From: Bacteroidales bacterium
Lineage (GTDB): Bacteria; Bacteroidota; Bacteroidia; Bacteroidales; Lentimicrobiaceae
NCBI GenBank assembly: GCA_016705005.1
Contig: JADIZB010000022.1
Coordinates: 1 to 64,000, forward strand
DNA length: 64,000 bases
Reading direction: 5' to 3'
Shown: piece after piece, positions 9,172 to 17,821 of the stretch
How positions within the stretch are numbered: position 1 is the stretch's first letter
How the letters are laid out: each line of letters begins with the position of its first letter
Program-made: the position numbers and the translations under genes
Notes under the pieces: generated by a model
Seen by the model: only the letters and a program-made list of their open reading frames with translations
Database searches by the model: none
Told to the model about the DNA's origin: nothing

Positions 9172-10362
9172 ATGAAACAACTGATAACACTCTCCCTGTT
9201 CCTTTTTATTTTCTCAAGCCTCCTGGTCAGCGCGCAAAACAATGAGCCTCCCAAAGGTCTGGCCGAATCGTTTATGGACAAATCGACCGGGAAAAAGCTT
9301 TCGATGGGCATGTATGGTCATGTGGATTTCACACAGCCGCTGGATGATTCGCTCCGTAAAAACGGTAAACTTGATGTTACCCGGCTGGTGATGCTTATGA
9401 ATTACAAGTTCAGCGATAAACTTGACTTTTTCAGCGAAGTGGAATTCGAACACGTTAAAGAGCTGTGGGTTGAACAGGCTTTTATGCAGTACAGGTTCAG
9501 CGACGCCCTGATGCTGAAGGGCGGACTGATGGTTATTCCCATGGGTATTGTTAATGAATACCATGAGCCCACCACATACAACGGCGTGAAACGCCCCTCC
9601 ATCGACACCCGGATAATACCAACCACCTGGAGGGAAATAGGTTTCGGCTTGTCGGGCAACCTGAGCCAGGCTTACCTGAAATATCAGCTTTACGTCGTGA
9701 ATGGCTTTAAGAGCTATGACGGAACAGCCAGTCTGGGCGGTCCGAATGGTTTCCGCAGTGGCCGACAGCGGGGGGCCGAATCATTCATCTCCTCCCCTAA
9801 CCTATCGGCTAAGGTTGATTTTTATGGCATAAGCGGTCTAAACATCGGACTGGCCGGGTACTTCGGCAATACCCAGTCAACCCTGTACCAGGATCTGCCC
9901 AAAGACGATAAAGCCCTGAATGACAGGGCCGACTCCTCCGTGGTAAACCTTGCCATGCTGGGTGTGGATGCCAGATATACCCTTGGAGGTCTGCAACTCA
10001 GGGGGCAATATATACTAAACATGGTTGGCAATACTGCCGCATACAATGCCTTTACCGGAAAAGACCTGGGGTCGCGGATGGGGGGATGGTATGCCGAAGC
10101 AGCCTGGAACCTGCTTCATGGGTCAAAAATGGCCGGCAGGCCGCTCACCCTGTTTGCCAGAATCGAACAATACGACCTGCATGCCGCAACCGAGAACGGT
10201 TTAGCCCGGAACAAGGCTTACAACATGACTGAAATAACCACAGGGCTTGGGTATAGCATCGCTGAAGGAGCTGTTGTTAAAGCTGATATACAGTTGACCC
10301 GGGACAAAAACGGGAATACATTCCACCCAACAGTCAATGCAGGAATCGGTGTTAATTTCTGA
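9172..10362 (+). CDS. Outer-membrane porin (phosphate-selective O/P-like)
   Basis: A 396-residue protein with a signal peptide (SSLLVSAQ, cleavage near residue 22). The mature protein consists of alternating amphipathic strands and ends in GIGVNF with a terminal Phe, the outer-membrane insertion signature. The segment MGMYGHVDF, followed by a strand rich in F/Y and acidic residues (KLDFFSEVEFEHV) and QAFMQYRFSDALMLKGG, is typical of Bacteroidota porins in the OprO/P-like superfamily. The substrate cannot be read from the sequence. It is first in a locus with an FMN-binding protein and mntP, so a role in metal or electron-acceptor supply is possible. Expression is probably controlled through the palindrome at 9083-9110. 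Confidence 0.82.
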   Translation: MKQLITLSLFLFIFSSLLVSAQNNEPPKGLAESFMDKSTGKKLSMGMYGHVDFTQPLDDSLRKNGKLDVTRLVMLMNYKFSDKLDFFSEVEFEHVKELWVEQAFMQYRFSDALMLKGGLMVIPMGIVNEYHEPTTYNGVKRPSIDTRIIPTTWREIGFGLSGNLSQAYLKYQLYVVNGFKSYDGTASLGGPNGFRSGRQRGAESFISSPNLSAKVDFYGISGLNIGLAGYFGNTQSTLYQDLPKDDKALNDRADSSVVNLAMLGVDARYTLGGLQLRGQYILNMVGNTAAYNAFTGKDLGSRMGGWYAEAAWNLLHGSKMAGRPLTLFARIEQYDLHAATENGLARNKAYNMTEITTGLGYSIAEGAVVKADIQLTRDKNGNTFHPTVNAGIGVNF

Positions 10363-10422
10363 TAAATGTGCAAATGGGATTACTTTTCCTCTCAGAATGG
10401 ATAATTGTTAAATGATTTTACC

Positions 10423-10995
10423 ATGGTAAAATGCTTTGTTCGTGAATCAGGGAGATTTCCTGCCAATTTATTGCTGATATTGCTCATTGCTGCTTTCATG
10501 CCCATTTCCGGCGATCTTAGGCTTTCGCACGAAAGTGTGAAAAAGCTGAATAAATCCATGGCCGGAATCTATGCTGGTCATATCACACATTTTGAGAAAC
10601 TTGAACTGAGCAATCAGGAGATATCCGATCCGGAAATATTGAATGCCGACGGGAAATGGTTCGCGATCAGGGAAGAGGGTACAACCCTCGGCTGGCTGAT
10701 GGCCGACAGGATATGGGGAAGGTACCATGAATTCGAATATGCCCTGATTGTAGATACCACCTGCAGAATCATCAATGTTTCCGTACTGAGTTATCCGGCT
10801 TCCCATGGTAACGCGGTAACCGGCCGGAAATGGCTGAACGGGTTCCGGGGCTTTTCGCCTGATAGCCTGCCCGTTTTCGGAGCCAATGTTGATGCCCTGT
10901 CGGGTTCTACCATTTCAGGAACAAATCTTACAGAATCAGTTTCAACTTCTCTCGGGATACTAAAAAAGCTGAAGGAGGGCGATCTCCTGAAATAA
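10423..10995 (+). CDS. FMN-binding domain protein, membrane-anchored or exported
   Basis: About 190 residues from the ATG at 10423; a TTG six codons earlier is less likely. An N-terminal hydrophobic segment (LLLILLIAAFMPISG) directs it to the membrane or periplasm. The C-terminal half has the FMN-binding fold of RnfG/NqrC-type proteins, with GRKWLNGF and the flavinylation-like motif DALSGSTIS. In this family the Thr of D-x-x-S-G-A-T is linked to FMN by ApbE; here Ser replaces Ala. The gene follows the porin by 60 bp on the same strand. A periplasmic electron-transfer role is inferred; no partner NADH dehydrogenase genes are nearby. Confidence 0.78.
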   Translation: MVKCFVRESGRFPANLLLILLIAAFMPISGDLRLSHESVKKLNKSMAGIYAGHITHFEKLELSNQEISDPEILNADGKWFAIREEGTTLGWLMADRIWGRYHEFEYALIVDTTCRIINVSVLSYPASHGNAVTGRKWLNGFRGFSPDSLPVFGANVDALSGSTISGTNLTESVSTSLGILKKLKEGDLLK

Positions 10996-11009
10996 GCGTT
11001 CACGAATGC

Positions 11010-11040
11010 TTTGCAAAACAGTCCAAATCAATTACTTTTG
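11010..11040 (+). promoter_or_regulatory. Full Bacteroidota promoter for mntP
   Basis: TTTG at 11010-11013, a 19-bp spacer, then TACTTTTG at 11033-11040. Both boxes and the spacing fit the -33/-7 consensus. mntP can therefore be transcribed independently of the porin/FMN genes. Confidence 0.7.
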
Positions 11041-11060
11041 CCGGCTTATAAACCGGACTG

Positions 11061-11633
11061 ATGGAAGTATTGACCTTGTTGCTGCTGGCTTTTGGCCTGT
11101 CGTTCGACTCCTTTGCCGTATCTGTCAGCAGCGGTCTGATCCTTCCGGGAATCCGGTTCTACAAAGCCTGCATCATCGCCTTCTCCCTGGCGTTTTTTCA
11201 GGCCCTGATGCCAATGCTGGGCTGGTTTGCCGGTTTGACGGTGCGCGATGAACTCGCCCACATCGACCACTGGATTGCCTTTGGGCTGTTGGCATTACTG
11301 GGCATAAAAATGATTATTGAAAGCCTGAAGGCAGAAGAACACCGGAATGGTTTTAACCCACTGAAACCCTCCGTATTGCTGACCATGTCGCTGGCAACCT
11401 CCATTGATGCCCTGATTGTGGGCATTAGTTTTGCTTTCTTTCAGAAACCCGATACCACTGCGATCATTTTACCGGTAATCATCATCGGAGGGGTTACCTT
11501 CATAGTTTCCATGCTTGGGATTCTCTTCGGCAAAAAGGCCGGAACCCGGCTTGGCAAACGTATGGAAATGCTGGGCGGATTTATCCTGATCGCCATAGGA
11601 CTGAAGATCCTGATAGAGCATCTGTGGATGTAA
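11061..11633 (+). CDS. mntP: Manganese efflux pump MntP
   Basis: A 190-residue inner-membrane protein with six hydrophobic segments and the internal duplication of the MntP (DUF204) family. The paired metal-site motifs are LSFDSFAVSVSSG near the N-terminus and ATSIDALIVGISFAF in the second half, each with the essential Asp. The family exports Mn2+ and protects against manganese overload. It lies 65 bp after the FMN-binding gene but has its own strong promoter (11010-11040). In other bacteria mntP is controlled by MntR or a manganese riboswitch. The leader here is only about 15-20 nt, so a riboswitch is excluded. Confidence 0.92.
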   Translation: MEVLTLLLLAFGLSFDSFAVSVSSGLILPGIRFYKACIIAFSLAFFQALMPMLGWFAGLTVRDELAHIDHWIAFGLLALLGIKMIIESLKAEEHRNGFNPLKPSVLLTMSLATSIDALIVGISFAFFQKPDTTAIILPVIIIGGVTFIVSMLGILFGKKAGTRLGKRMEMLGGFILIAIGLKILIEHLWM

Positions 11634-11650
11634 ACCCGATTGTTGAGAAG

Positions 11651-11702
11651 AAGGGACGAGGGTCGTTTTTGAGGGACGAGGGACGAGGGACGAGGGACGA
11701 AA
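11651..11702. repeat. Short tandem repeat, 7-bp unit GAGGGAC
   Basis: Four perfect tandem copies of GAGGGAC lie at 11671-11698, preceded by a degenerate copy at 11651-11665. A pyrimidine-rich counterpart (CTTGTCCCCCGTCCCG) lies at about 11797-11812, giving an imperfect inverted pair in the mntP-glnS spacer. No gene is present in 11634-11910. Confidence 0.7.
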
Positions 11703-11877
11703 ATCCTGCCATAAGAAATAAGTAGATGCCTGGAAAACAAATCATTCAAATTTATAAAGTGGATACAGCCAAGCTGAATCATTGTCTCCCGCCCCTTGTC
11801 CCCCGTCCCGTTTTTCCATGCAACCAACGGGTATTCCATTCCGCCAACATTCCACCATCCCAACAAATCTGATTTCG

Positions 11878-11885
11878 TATCTTTG
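11878..11885 (+). promoter_or_regulatory. -7 element for glnS
   Basis: Perfect TATCTTTG, 25 bp before the glnS ATG at 11911. Confidence 0.65.
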
Positions 11886-11910
11886 CATGTTTTAATAAAA
11901 ATGCATCCGC

Positions 11911-13620
11911 ATGAGCGACGACAAAATTAACGCTGATCTTTCAGGTGAAAGTAAAACACCGACCAATTTTATACATGCCATCATCGAGGAGGAAATCCGC
12001 AATGGTAAGAACGAAGGAAGGGTACATACCCGCTTCCCACCGGAACCCAACGGCTATCTCCACATCGGCCATGCCAAGAGTATTTGTCTCAATTTCGGGA
12101 CTGCCCGCAAATACAACGGACTTGCCAACCTCAGGTTTGACGATACCAATCCGGTGAAGGAAGACACTGAGTATGTCGACAGCATCATGGAAGATGTCCG
12201 CTGGCTTGGATTTGACTGGGACGACCGGCTTTACTATGCTTCTGATTATTTCGACCAGTTGTACGAATGGGCGGTTAAAATGATCCGGGAAGGTCATGCC
12301 TATGTGGATGACCTGAATGCCGAACAAATCAGCGAATACCGCGGAACTGTTACCCGTCCGGGTAAGGAAAGCCCCTACCGCAACCGCACCCCTGAAGAAA
12401 ACCTTGATCTTTTTACCAGGATGAAAGATGGTGAATTTCCCGATGGTTCGAGGGTTTTAAGGGCTAAAATCGACATGGCCCATCCGAATATGCTGATGCG
12501 TGATCCCATTATGTACCGCATCCTCCATACCGATCATCACCGCACCGGCGACAAATGGTGCATTTATCCGATGTATGATTATGCACATGGCCAGAGCGAT
12601 TATCTCGAAGGCATTACCCACAGCATCTGTACGCTGGAATTTGAAGTACACCGGCCATTGTATGAATGGTACCTTGAGCAGGTCGCTGAAGGAAGCTACC
12701 GCCCGCGTCAGATCGAATTTGCCAGGCTAAACCTGACCTATACGGTGATGAGTAAACGTAAACTGCTGCAGCTGGTCAATGAAAAGGTAGTAAACGGCTG
12801 GGATGATCCAAGGATGCCAACCATCTGCGGACTGCGCCGAAGGGGGTATACACCCGAATCGCTGAGGGCCTTCGCCGACGTTATCGGCATAGCCAAGCGG
12901 GATCAGGTTATCGATGTTGCCCTGCTTGAATTCTGTGTCAGGGAAGACCTCAATAAACGCTCAAACCGGGTGATGGCAGTACTGAACCCGGTGAAACTAA
13001 TCATTGATAATTTCCCGGAAGGAGAAGTGATTGAACTTGAAGCCATTAATAATCCGGAAGATCCGGAAGCAGGCACCCGGTTGATCCGGTTCACCAAAGA
13101 ACTGTTTATTGAAAGGGAGGATTTTATGGAGAATCCTACCGGTAAATTCTTCCGGCTGAAACCCGGTGGTGAAGTCAGGCTGAAGTACGGATTTATCATC
13201 AAATGCGAGGATATTGCCAAGGATTCAGAGGGCAATATTACCGAAATACATTGCACTTACCAGGAAGATACCCGCAGCGGTATGGTCAACAGCAACAAGA
13301 AAGTCAAGGGTACGCTTCACTGGGTTTCGGCAGAGCACGCCATTCCGGTTGAAGTCCGCCTCTATGACCGGCTTTTTGCCACAGAAACACCTGAAAACGT
13401 TGAGGAAGGCCAGGATTTCAAAGACAACCTGAACCCCGACTCACTCAAAACCATCACGGCCATGGCTGAACCATCCGTTGTTAAGCTCATTTCCGGCGAC
13501 AGGGTACAGTTTGAGCGGCTCGGATATTTCTGTGTAGATCCGGACTCTGCAACATCGAAAATAGTGTTTAACCGCACTGTTGCACTGAAAGATAACTGGA
13601 CAAAATCAAATCAGGCATAA
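11911..13620 (+). CDS. glnS: Glutaminyl-tRNA synthetase
   Basis: Charges tRNA-Gln with glutamine. The 569-residue class Ic synthetase has the expected length. The N-terminal Rossmann fold shows RFPPEPNGYLHIGHAKS (HIGH at residues 51-54) and RFDDTNPVKE. The second signature VMSKRK is at residues 279-284, matching the GlnRS variant of KMSKS. The C-terminal anticodon-binding beta barrels follow (EVRLYDRLFATETP, then GYFCVDPDS). It is preceded by a perfect -7 box and followed, 65 bp later, by the tRNA-Gln gene it serves. Its presence, together with a GluRS gene at 16110, indicates direct glutaminylation, not only the transamidation route. Confidence 0.97.
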   Translation: MSDDKINADLSGESKTPTNFIHAIIEEEIRNGKNEGRVHTRFPPEPNGYLHIGHAKSICLNFGTARKYNGLANLRFDDTNPVKEDTEYVDSIMEDVRWLGFDWDDRLYYASDYFDQLYEWAVKMIREGHAYVDDLNAEQISEYRGTVTRPGKESPYRNRTPEENLDLFTRMKDGEFPDGSRVLRAKIDMAHPNMLMRDPIMYRILHTDHHRTGDKWCIYPMYDYAHGQSDYLEGITHSICTLEFEVHRPLYEWYLEQVAEGSYRPRQIEFARLNLTYTVMSKRKLLQLVNEKVVNGWDDPRMPTICGLRRRGYTPESLRAFADVIGIAKRDQVIDVALLEFCVREDLNKRSNRVMAVLNPVKLIIDNFPEGEVIELEAINNPEDPEAGTRLIRFTKELFIEREDFMENPTGKFFRLKPGGEVRLKYGFIIKCEDIAKDSEGNITEIHCTYQEDTRSGMVNSNKKVKGTLHWVSAEHAIPVEVRLYDRLFATETPENVEEGQDFKDNLNPDSLKTITAMAEPSVVKLISGDRVQFERLGYFCVDPDSATSKIVFNRTVALKDNWTKSNQA

Positions 13621-13660
13621 AAATTCTTTGATTTTCTGTTCGGATTTTTAAAAAATTGTA

Positions 13661-13668
13661 TACTTTTG
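13661..13668 (+). promoter_or_regulatory. -7 element for tRNA-Gln
   Basis: TACTTTTG, 17 bp before the tRNA 5' end. Confidence 0.55.
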
Positions 13669-13685
13669 CACCGTTATATCAATAT

Positions 13686-13761
13686 TGTCTGATGGTGTAA
13701 TAGGCAACACGTCTGATTCTGGATCAGAAGAGTCTAGGTTCGAGCCCTAGTCGGACAACCA
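13686..13761 (+). tRNA. tRNA-Gln (CTG)
   Basis: The acceptor stem TGTCTGA/TCGGACA has one G-U pair. The anticodon stem TCTGA/TCAGA encloses the loop TTCTGGA, giving anticodon CTG. The T arm has the TTCGAGC loop. The weak first pair U1-A72 is a tRNA-Gln identity feature. The discriminator A is followed by an encoded CCA (13759-13761), unlike the tRNA-Cys and tRNA-Ala genes here. It sits immediately downstream of glnS. Confidence 0.95.
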
Positions 13762-13764
13762 GAG

Positions 13765-13790
13765 AGCCCTGCAGGAATGCGGGGCTTTTT
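13765..13790 (+). terminator. Intrinsic terminator after tRNA-Gln
   Basis: Nine-bp stem AGCCCTGCA/TGCGGGGCT with a short loop and a T run to 13790. Confidence 0.85.
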
Positions 13791-13950
13791 CATTTACAGC
13801 CTGTCGCTTACTTCTTTTGACGTTTTCTAATCTGAATCCATAAAATTAAGTTAACGTGAGTTCGATTTATTATTTGGATATTAAGCTAAAGATAATCAAA
13901 CCATTAAGAACAGTTTTTTGGTGAAATTTCGTGCTTTGATGCTCCCGCCT

Positions 13951-13984
13951 GCCCTCCTTTGGCGGGTAAAACGGCAGTCAGGTT
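13951..13984. repeat. Dispersed GC-rich intergenic element, copy 2
   Basis: This 34-bp segment matches 30 of 34 positions of the element starting at 3721 (core CCTCCTT-T/C-GGCGGGTAAA). It lies in the otherwise gene-free 13791-14171 spacer. A CCGCC upstream can pair with GGCGG inside the element. Confidence 0.65.
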
Positions 13985-14171
13985 TTGTGGCAACATTCTC
14001 TCTGCCACCAAAACACCAATTACGACTCCAAAATTGTTTTAAAAATATTTAAGTTACTGTAAATCATTCACTAATATTTCGGGTTCATGTTAAGGTAAGG
14101 AACAGACTGAATTTTAACCTGTTTGATCAATATAAGCCGGAAACCGGTTATTTTGCATAAAATCTCCAGTC

Positions 14172-15272
14172 ATGAAAAACTACCTTGTCCTTCTTCTCAT
14201 TCTGGCAATCACCACAGCCAGTGCCCAGCCGCAGCTCACGAAGGAAACTGCCTCGCATTTTGCAAAACTGGCTTTGAAATGCATACAGCAGGAATACCCC
14301 AACAAACCCGGTGAAGTGCTGGGAAGTGAACTGGATGTAAAACCCGTTCGCGAATATCGTCCGGCCTTCTATGGATGCTTTGACTGGCATTCGTCGGTAC
14401 ACGGACACTGGATGCTGATCCGGCTGATGAAGGATTTCCCGGGCCTCCCTGAAGAAACAGAGATCCGAACGGCCATTGGAAAAAATATAACCCCCGAGAA
14501 CATTGCTGTTGAAGTAAAATTCTTCCTCGACAGCAACAATAAAAGTTTTGAACGGACCTATGGATGGGTATGGCTGCTCAAACTGGCCGGTGAACTGAAC
14601 ACCTGGAACGATTCCGATGCAAAGTACTGGGAATCCTGTCTGAAGCCCCTTTCGGATCTGATCTGTAACTATTACATTGATTTCCTTCCAAGACTATTGT
14701 ATCCGATCAGGGTAGGGGAGCACACCAATACTGCTTTCGGTATGTCATTTGCCCTCGATTATGCCCGTATCACGCAGAATAAGCCCCTTGAAGAGGCGCT
14801 GGTGACGCGGGCAAGGCATTATTTCCTCAACGACACAAACTGCCCTGAATCGTGGGAACCGGGCGGATATGACTTTCTTTCACCCTGCCTGACTGAAGCG
14901 GACCTGATGGCCAGGGTTCTTCCTGCTGAAGACTTTGTGAAGTGGATAAACGCGTTTCTTCCGGGGATCAACTCCGGAGGGTTGAAAATCATGAATGAAA
15001 CGGCCCGGGTGAGCGACCGCAGCGACGGTAAACTGGTACATCTGGACGGATTGAACTTTTCACGTGCATGGTGCCTGAAAGGGCTTGCCGGCATTGCCGG
15101 AATGAACCGGGAAATACTGTCAGAAGCGGCACTGAGGCACATCAATGCAGCCCTTCCGAATGTGGCCGATGGCGATTATGCAGGAGAACACTGGCTGGCT
15201 ACCTTTGCAGTGGTCGCCTTGTCTGAAAGCCAGAACAACGCCTATCCAAAGTCTAAACAGCAGAAACAGTAA
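14172..15272 (+). CDS. Exported DUF2891 family protein
   Basis: A 366-residue protein with a signal peptide (LLLILAITTASAQ, cleavage after residue 18), so it is periplasmic or secreted. The body matches the DUF2891 family, with YGCFDWHSSVHGHWMLIRL, YGWVWLLKLAGEL, GEHTNTAFGMSFALDYAR and GGYDFLSPCLTEADLM. The conserved Trp/His-rich alpha-helical pattern resembles alpha/alpha-toroid enzymes acting on carbohydrates or peptides, but no activity is established. No operon partner is visible: the downstream gene is convergent. Confidence 0.82.
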   Translation: MKNYLVLLLILAITTASAQPQLTKETASHFAKLALKCIQQEYPNKPGEVLGSELDVKPVREYRPAFYGCFDWHSSVHGHWMLIRLMKDFPGLPEETEIRTAIGKNITPENIAVEVKFFLDSNNKSFERTYGWVWLLKLAGELNTWNDSDAKYWESCLKPLSDLICNYYIDFLPRLLYPIRVGEHTNTAFGMSFALDYARITQNKPLEEALVTRARHYFLNDTNCPESWEPGGYDFLSPCLTEADLMARVLPAEDFVKWINAFLPGINSGGLKIMNETARVSDRSDGKLVHLDGLNFSRAWCLKGLAGIAGMNREILSEAALRHINAALPNVADGDYAGEHWLATFAVVALSESQNNAYPKSKQQKQ

Positions 15273-15312
15273 GAAATATTAAGAATGAAACTTTCTGATG
15301 TCTTCCCGGACT

Positions 15313-15813
15313 TTAAAGATCATACAAAGTCAGGAATTCATAGCCATTACCCATTGCATCCAGAAATTTTATAAAATCAGGGAAGCCTATAACCAGGGAA
15401 GCCGTATTATCATTGGGATGAAAACTGATTTTGGGAAGATGTTTCAGGTTTTCATCGAGAAAGAGATATACATGCTGATCTTTATCGTGAATCAGTCCGA
15501 AAGGAGCAACCGAACCCGGTTTCAGCCCAAGATATTTATCCATCCGTTGTTCTGAGGCAAAGGAGAGTTTCCCTTGCCTGAGTCGTTTCTCCAGGTCGTG
15601 TATACTTAGGTTCCTGCGGTGGTCAAAGATCACCATGTAGTGTTGATTGCCCTTGTGATTTCTGAAAAAGAGGTTTTTGCAATGGGTGGTTCCGGCAATA
15701 TCTTTCCAGTATTGAACAGCTATTTCTATGGTAGGAGCAGGCGGATGTTCATGGTATTCAAAGGGAATTCCAAGTTCCTCCAGTTTGCGGTAAAGCAGGG
15801 GATCGCCGTTCAT
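15313..15813 (-). CDS. Aminoacyl-tRNA deacylase, ProXp-ala/YbaK-like
   Basis: A free-standing 166-residue INS/YbaK-type editing domain. It starts with a helix carrying EELGIPFEYHEHPPAPTIE, contains the THCKNLFFRN segment with the conserved catalytic-pocket Lys, and ends with GFPDFIKFLDAMG. Members closest in pattern (the prolyl-tRNA synthetase associated domain family) hydrolyse Ala-tRNA(Pro), mischarged by ProRS. The exact substrate cannot be fixed from sequence alone. It lies upstream of gltX on the chromosome but is transcribed as a separate unit, with a repeat-filled spacer between them. Confidence 0.85.
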   Translation of the reverse strand: MNGDPLLYRKLEELGIPFEYHEHPPAPTIEIAVQYWKDIAGTTHCKNLFFRNHKGNQHYMVIFDHRRNLSIHDLEKRLRQGKLSFASEQRMDKYLGLKPGSVAPFGLIHDKDQHVYLFLDENLKHLPKISFHPNDNTASLVIGFPDFIKFLDAMGNGYEFLTLYDL

Positions 15814-15822
15814 GGGTAGAAG

Positions 15823-15946
15823 TTCAAAGCTAAAAGCTCAAAGTCAAAGTAAAAAGTAAAAAGCTTGCCCGCCGCTTTCAGGCGGGTAAAAAGCCTGCCC
15901 AGCCCCTTTCAGCGGGTAAGTCGAAAGACAGGTGAAAAGTAAAAAA
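15823..15946. repeat. Low-complexity AAAGTAAAAAG repeats with GC-rich element, copy 3
   Basis: The words CAAAGCTAAAAGC, CAAAGTAAAAAGTAAAAAG and GAAAAGTAAAAAA flank two GC-rich hairpin-like segments containing GGCGGGTAAA and AGCGGGTAAG (15868-15920). The latter are related to the elements at 3721 and 13951. The rest of 15947-16109 shows nothing recognisable. Confidence 0.6.
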
Positions 15947-16109
15947 CCACCGGGTTACAAATTTAGGTATTAACAGACTGATTGGCATTTCCGATGAAAC
16001 AGGATTAAGTTGCTTTTTTGGTGTTTGAAAACCCATCCTGTACAAAGAGTTATTCGTTAATAAAAATCGAAGCATTTCCCTGACAGGCGGTAATTACGTT
16101 GATACAAAA

Positions 16110-17639
16110 CTAACTTCCCAGATTTGCAATGGCTTTATCAATTCTGTTCAGTGTTTCATTTTTGCCGAGCAGGGATATCATGGCAGAAACCCCGGGGCCG
16201 AAACTCCCGCCCACCAGCGCCAGACGAAGGGTATTCATGATTTGCCCCATCCCCAGGCCATTATCGTTAATGTAGGTCTTGACAACGGTATCGATATTTT
16301 CAACAGTAAAATCTTCTGTATTGGCCAGTATTTCAGACAGTTTCTGAAGCAGGGCAGGGGTTTCGGGTTTCCAGAATTTCTGAATCACTTTCTCATCCCA
16401 CGAAACGGGGGCTACAAAGAAATAATGCGATTGCTCCCATAAGTCAGGAATAAGTACAGCCCTGTCCTTTATGATGGCTGAAACGCTGAGAAGAAAATCC
16501 GGTGAAACTTCTATCTCCCTCTCTTTCAGTATATTTCCCAAAAGGATTGAAACTTCCCTATCGTCCAGGCCCGACATGTAATGATGGTTAAACCATTTAG
16601 CCTTTTCAGGATCAAATTTAGAACCGGACTTACCGACCCTTTCAATGGAAAATGCCTGGATCAGTTCTTCGATGCTGAAAACCTCCTGTTCGGTACCGGG
16701 GTTCCAGCCCAATAAGGCCAGCATATTGATAAAGGCTTCGGGCAAATAGCCACTTTCGCGGTAACCAGAAGATACTTCCCCGGATTTCGGGTCGGTCCAA
16801 CGCAACGGGAAAACCGGGAATCCCAGTCGATCCCCGTCCCTTTTACTAAGTTTTCCATTGCCGTCTGGCTTTAAAAGAAGGGGTAAATGGGCAAATTCAG
16901 GCATATCGGCTTCCCAGCCAAAATAACGGTAAAGTAAAACATGCAGCGGAGCTGATGGAAGCCACTCCTCACCCCGGATGACATGAGATATTTTCATCAG
17001 GTAATCATCAACCACATTGGCAAGATGATAGGTGGGCATACCATCAGATTTATACAAGACTTTATCATCCAGTAACATAGATTCAACACTTACCCGACCT
17101 CTGATCAGATCCTGAACTACAATGGTTTCGTTTTCAGGTATCTTTACCCTGATAACATAATGTTCACCGGATTGAAGCAGTGCTTCAACATCTTCACCTG
17201 AAAGGACTAACGAATTCTTCAGACCTTTCCGCGTCAGGGGGCCATATTGAAACGTCTCTTTGCGTGATTCAGAATCCTTTCTTAAAGCTTCCAGTTCTTC
17301 AGGTGTATCAAAAGCATAGTATGCTGTTCCATTGTTCAGGAGTTGAAGGGCATATTGATGATACAATTCCTTCCTGTCGCTTTGTCGATAGGGTGCATAA
17401 GGACCTCCGATATGCACGCCTTCATCAAACTGAATTCCGCACCATTTCAATGATTCAATGATATATTCCTCTGCCCCGGGAACAAAACGGGTCTGGTCTG
17501 TATCTTCAATTCTCAGTAAAAATTTACCATGGTGTTTCCTGGCAAATAAGTAGTTATATAAGGCAGTCCTGACTCCACCTATGTGCAGTGGTCCTGTCGG
17601 ACTTGGGGCAAATCGTACACGGATTTCTTTCATTTTCAA
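16110..17639 (-). CDS. gltX: Glutamyl-tRNA synthetase
   Basis: Charges tRNA-Glu. The 509-residue class Ic enzyme begins IRVRFAPSPTGPLHIGGVRTALYNYLFA (HIGH variant at residues 20-23) and contains LRIEDTDQTR, GEEWLPSAPLH and the second signature KLSKRDGDR. The C-terminal helical anticodon-binding domain is complete (GLGMGQIMNTLRLALVGG). All catalytic motifs are present, so it appears functional. A perfect TATCTTTG element lies upstream on the minus strand (17655-17662). With glnS nearby, this is the discriminating type of GluRS expected in an organism charging Gln directly. Confidence 0.97.
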   Translation of the reverse strand: MKMKEIRVRFAPSPTGPLHIGGVRTALYNYLFARKHHGKFLLRIEDTDQTRFVPGAEEYIIESLKWCGIQFDEGVHIGGPYAPYRQSDRKELYHQYALQLLNNGTAYYAFDTPEELEALRKDSESRKETFQYGPLTRKGLKNSLVLSGEDVEALLQSGEHYVIRVKIPENETIVVQDLIRGRVSVESMLLDDKVLYKSDGMPTYHLANVVDDYLMKISHVIRGEEWLPSAPLHVLLYRYFGWEADMPEFAHLPLLLKPDGNGKLSKRDGDRLGFPVFPLRWTDPKSGEVSSGYRESGYLPEAFINMLALLGWNPGTEQEVFSIEELIQAFSIERVGKSGSKFDPEKAKWFNHHYMSGLDDREVSILLGNILKEREIEVSPDFLLSVSAIIKDRAVLIPDLWEQSHYFFVAPVSWDEKVIQKFWKPETPALLQKLSEILANTEDFTVENIDTVVKTYINDNGLGMGQIMNTLRLALVGGSFGPGVSAMISLLGKNETLNRIDKAIANLGS

Positions 17640-17654
17640 CCTTCTTTAGCAGTG

Positions 17655-17662
17655 CAAAGATA
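17655..17662 (-). promoter_or_regulatory. -7 element for gltX
   Basis: The minus strand reads TATCTTTG, 16 bp before the gltX start. Confidence 0.65.
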
Positions 17663-17759
17663 ATAAAACTGACCTCGTCGGTTTTATGTAATTAGCTGTG
17701 CCTGCTTTGCAAGATGTTCCTTTTTGAATTTATTAACATTCTGCTGAACCAAATTGATG

Positions 17760-17767
17760 TAACTTTG
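17760..17767 (+). promoter_or_regulatory. -7 element for the adenylate cyclase gene
   Basis: TAACTTTG, 54 bp before the ATG at 17822, in the divergent gltX/cyclase spacer. Confidence 0.5.
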
Positions 17768-17821
17768 TAATAATTGCAGCGTTAGATTAATATACTGATA
17801 TTTGTCTGCAAATTCCAGCGT

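Noticed and set aside
11041..11060. Possible yybP-ykoY manganese riboswitch upstream of mntP
   Set aside because: The -7 element at 11033-11040 leaves a leader of under 20 nt.
11671..11698. Possible CRISPR-like array
   Set aside because: Units are only 7 bp, directly adjacent and without spacers; no cas genes in the window.
17640..17821. Origin of replication at the divergent gltX/cyclase spacer, where gene direction switches
   Set aside because: No DnaA-box-like 9-mers were found there; only two -7 elements explain the spacer.
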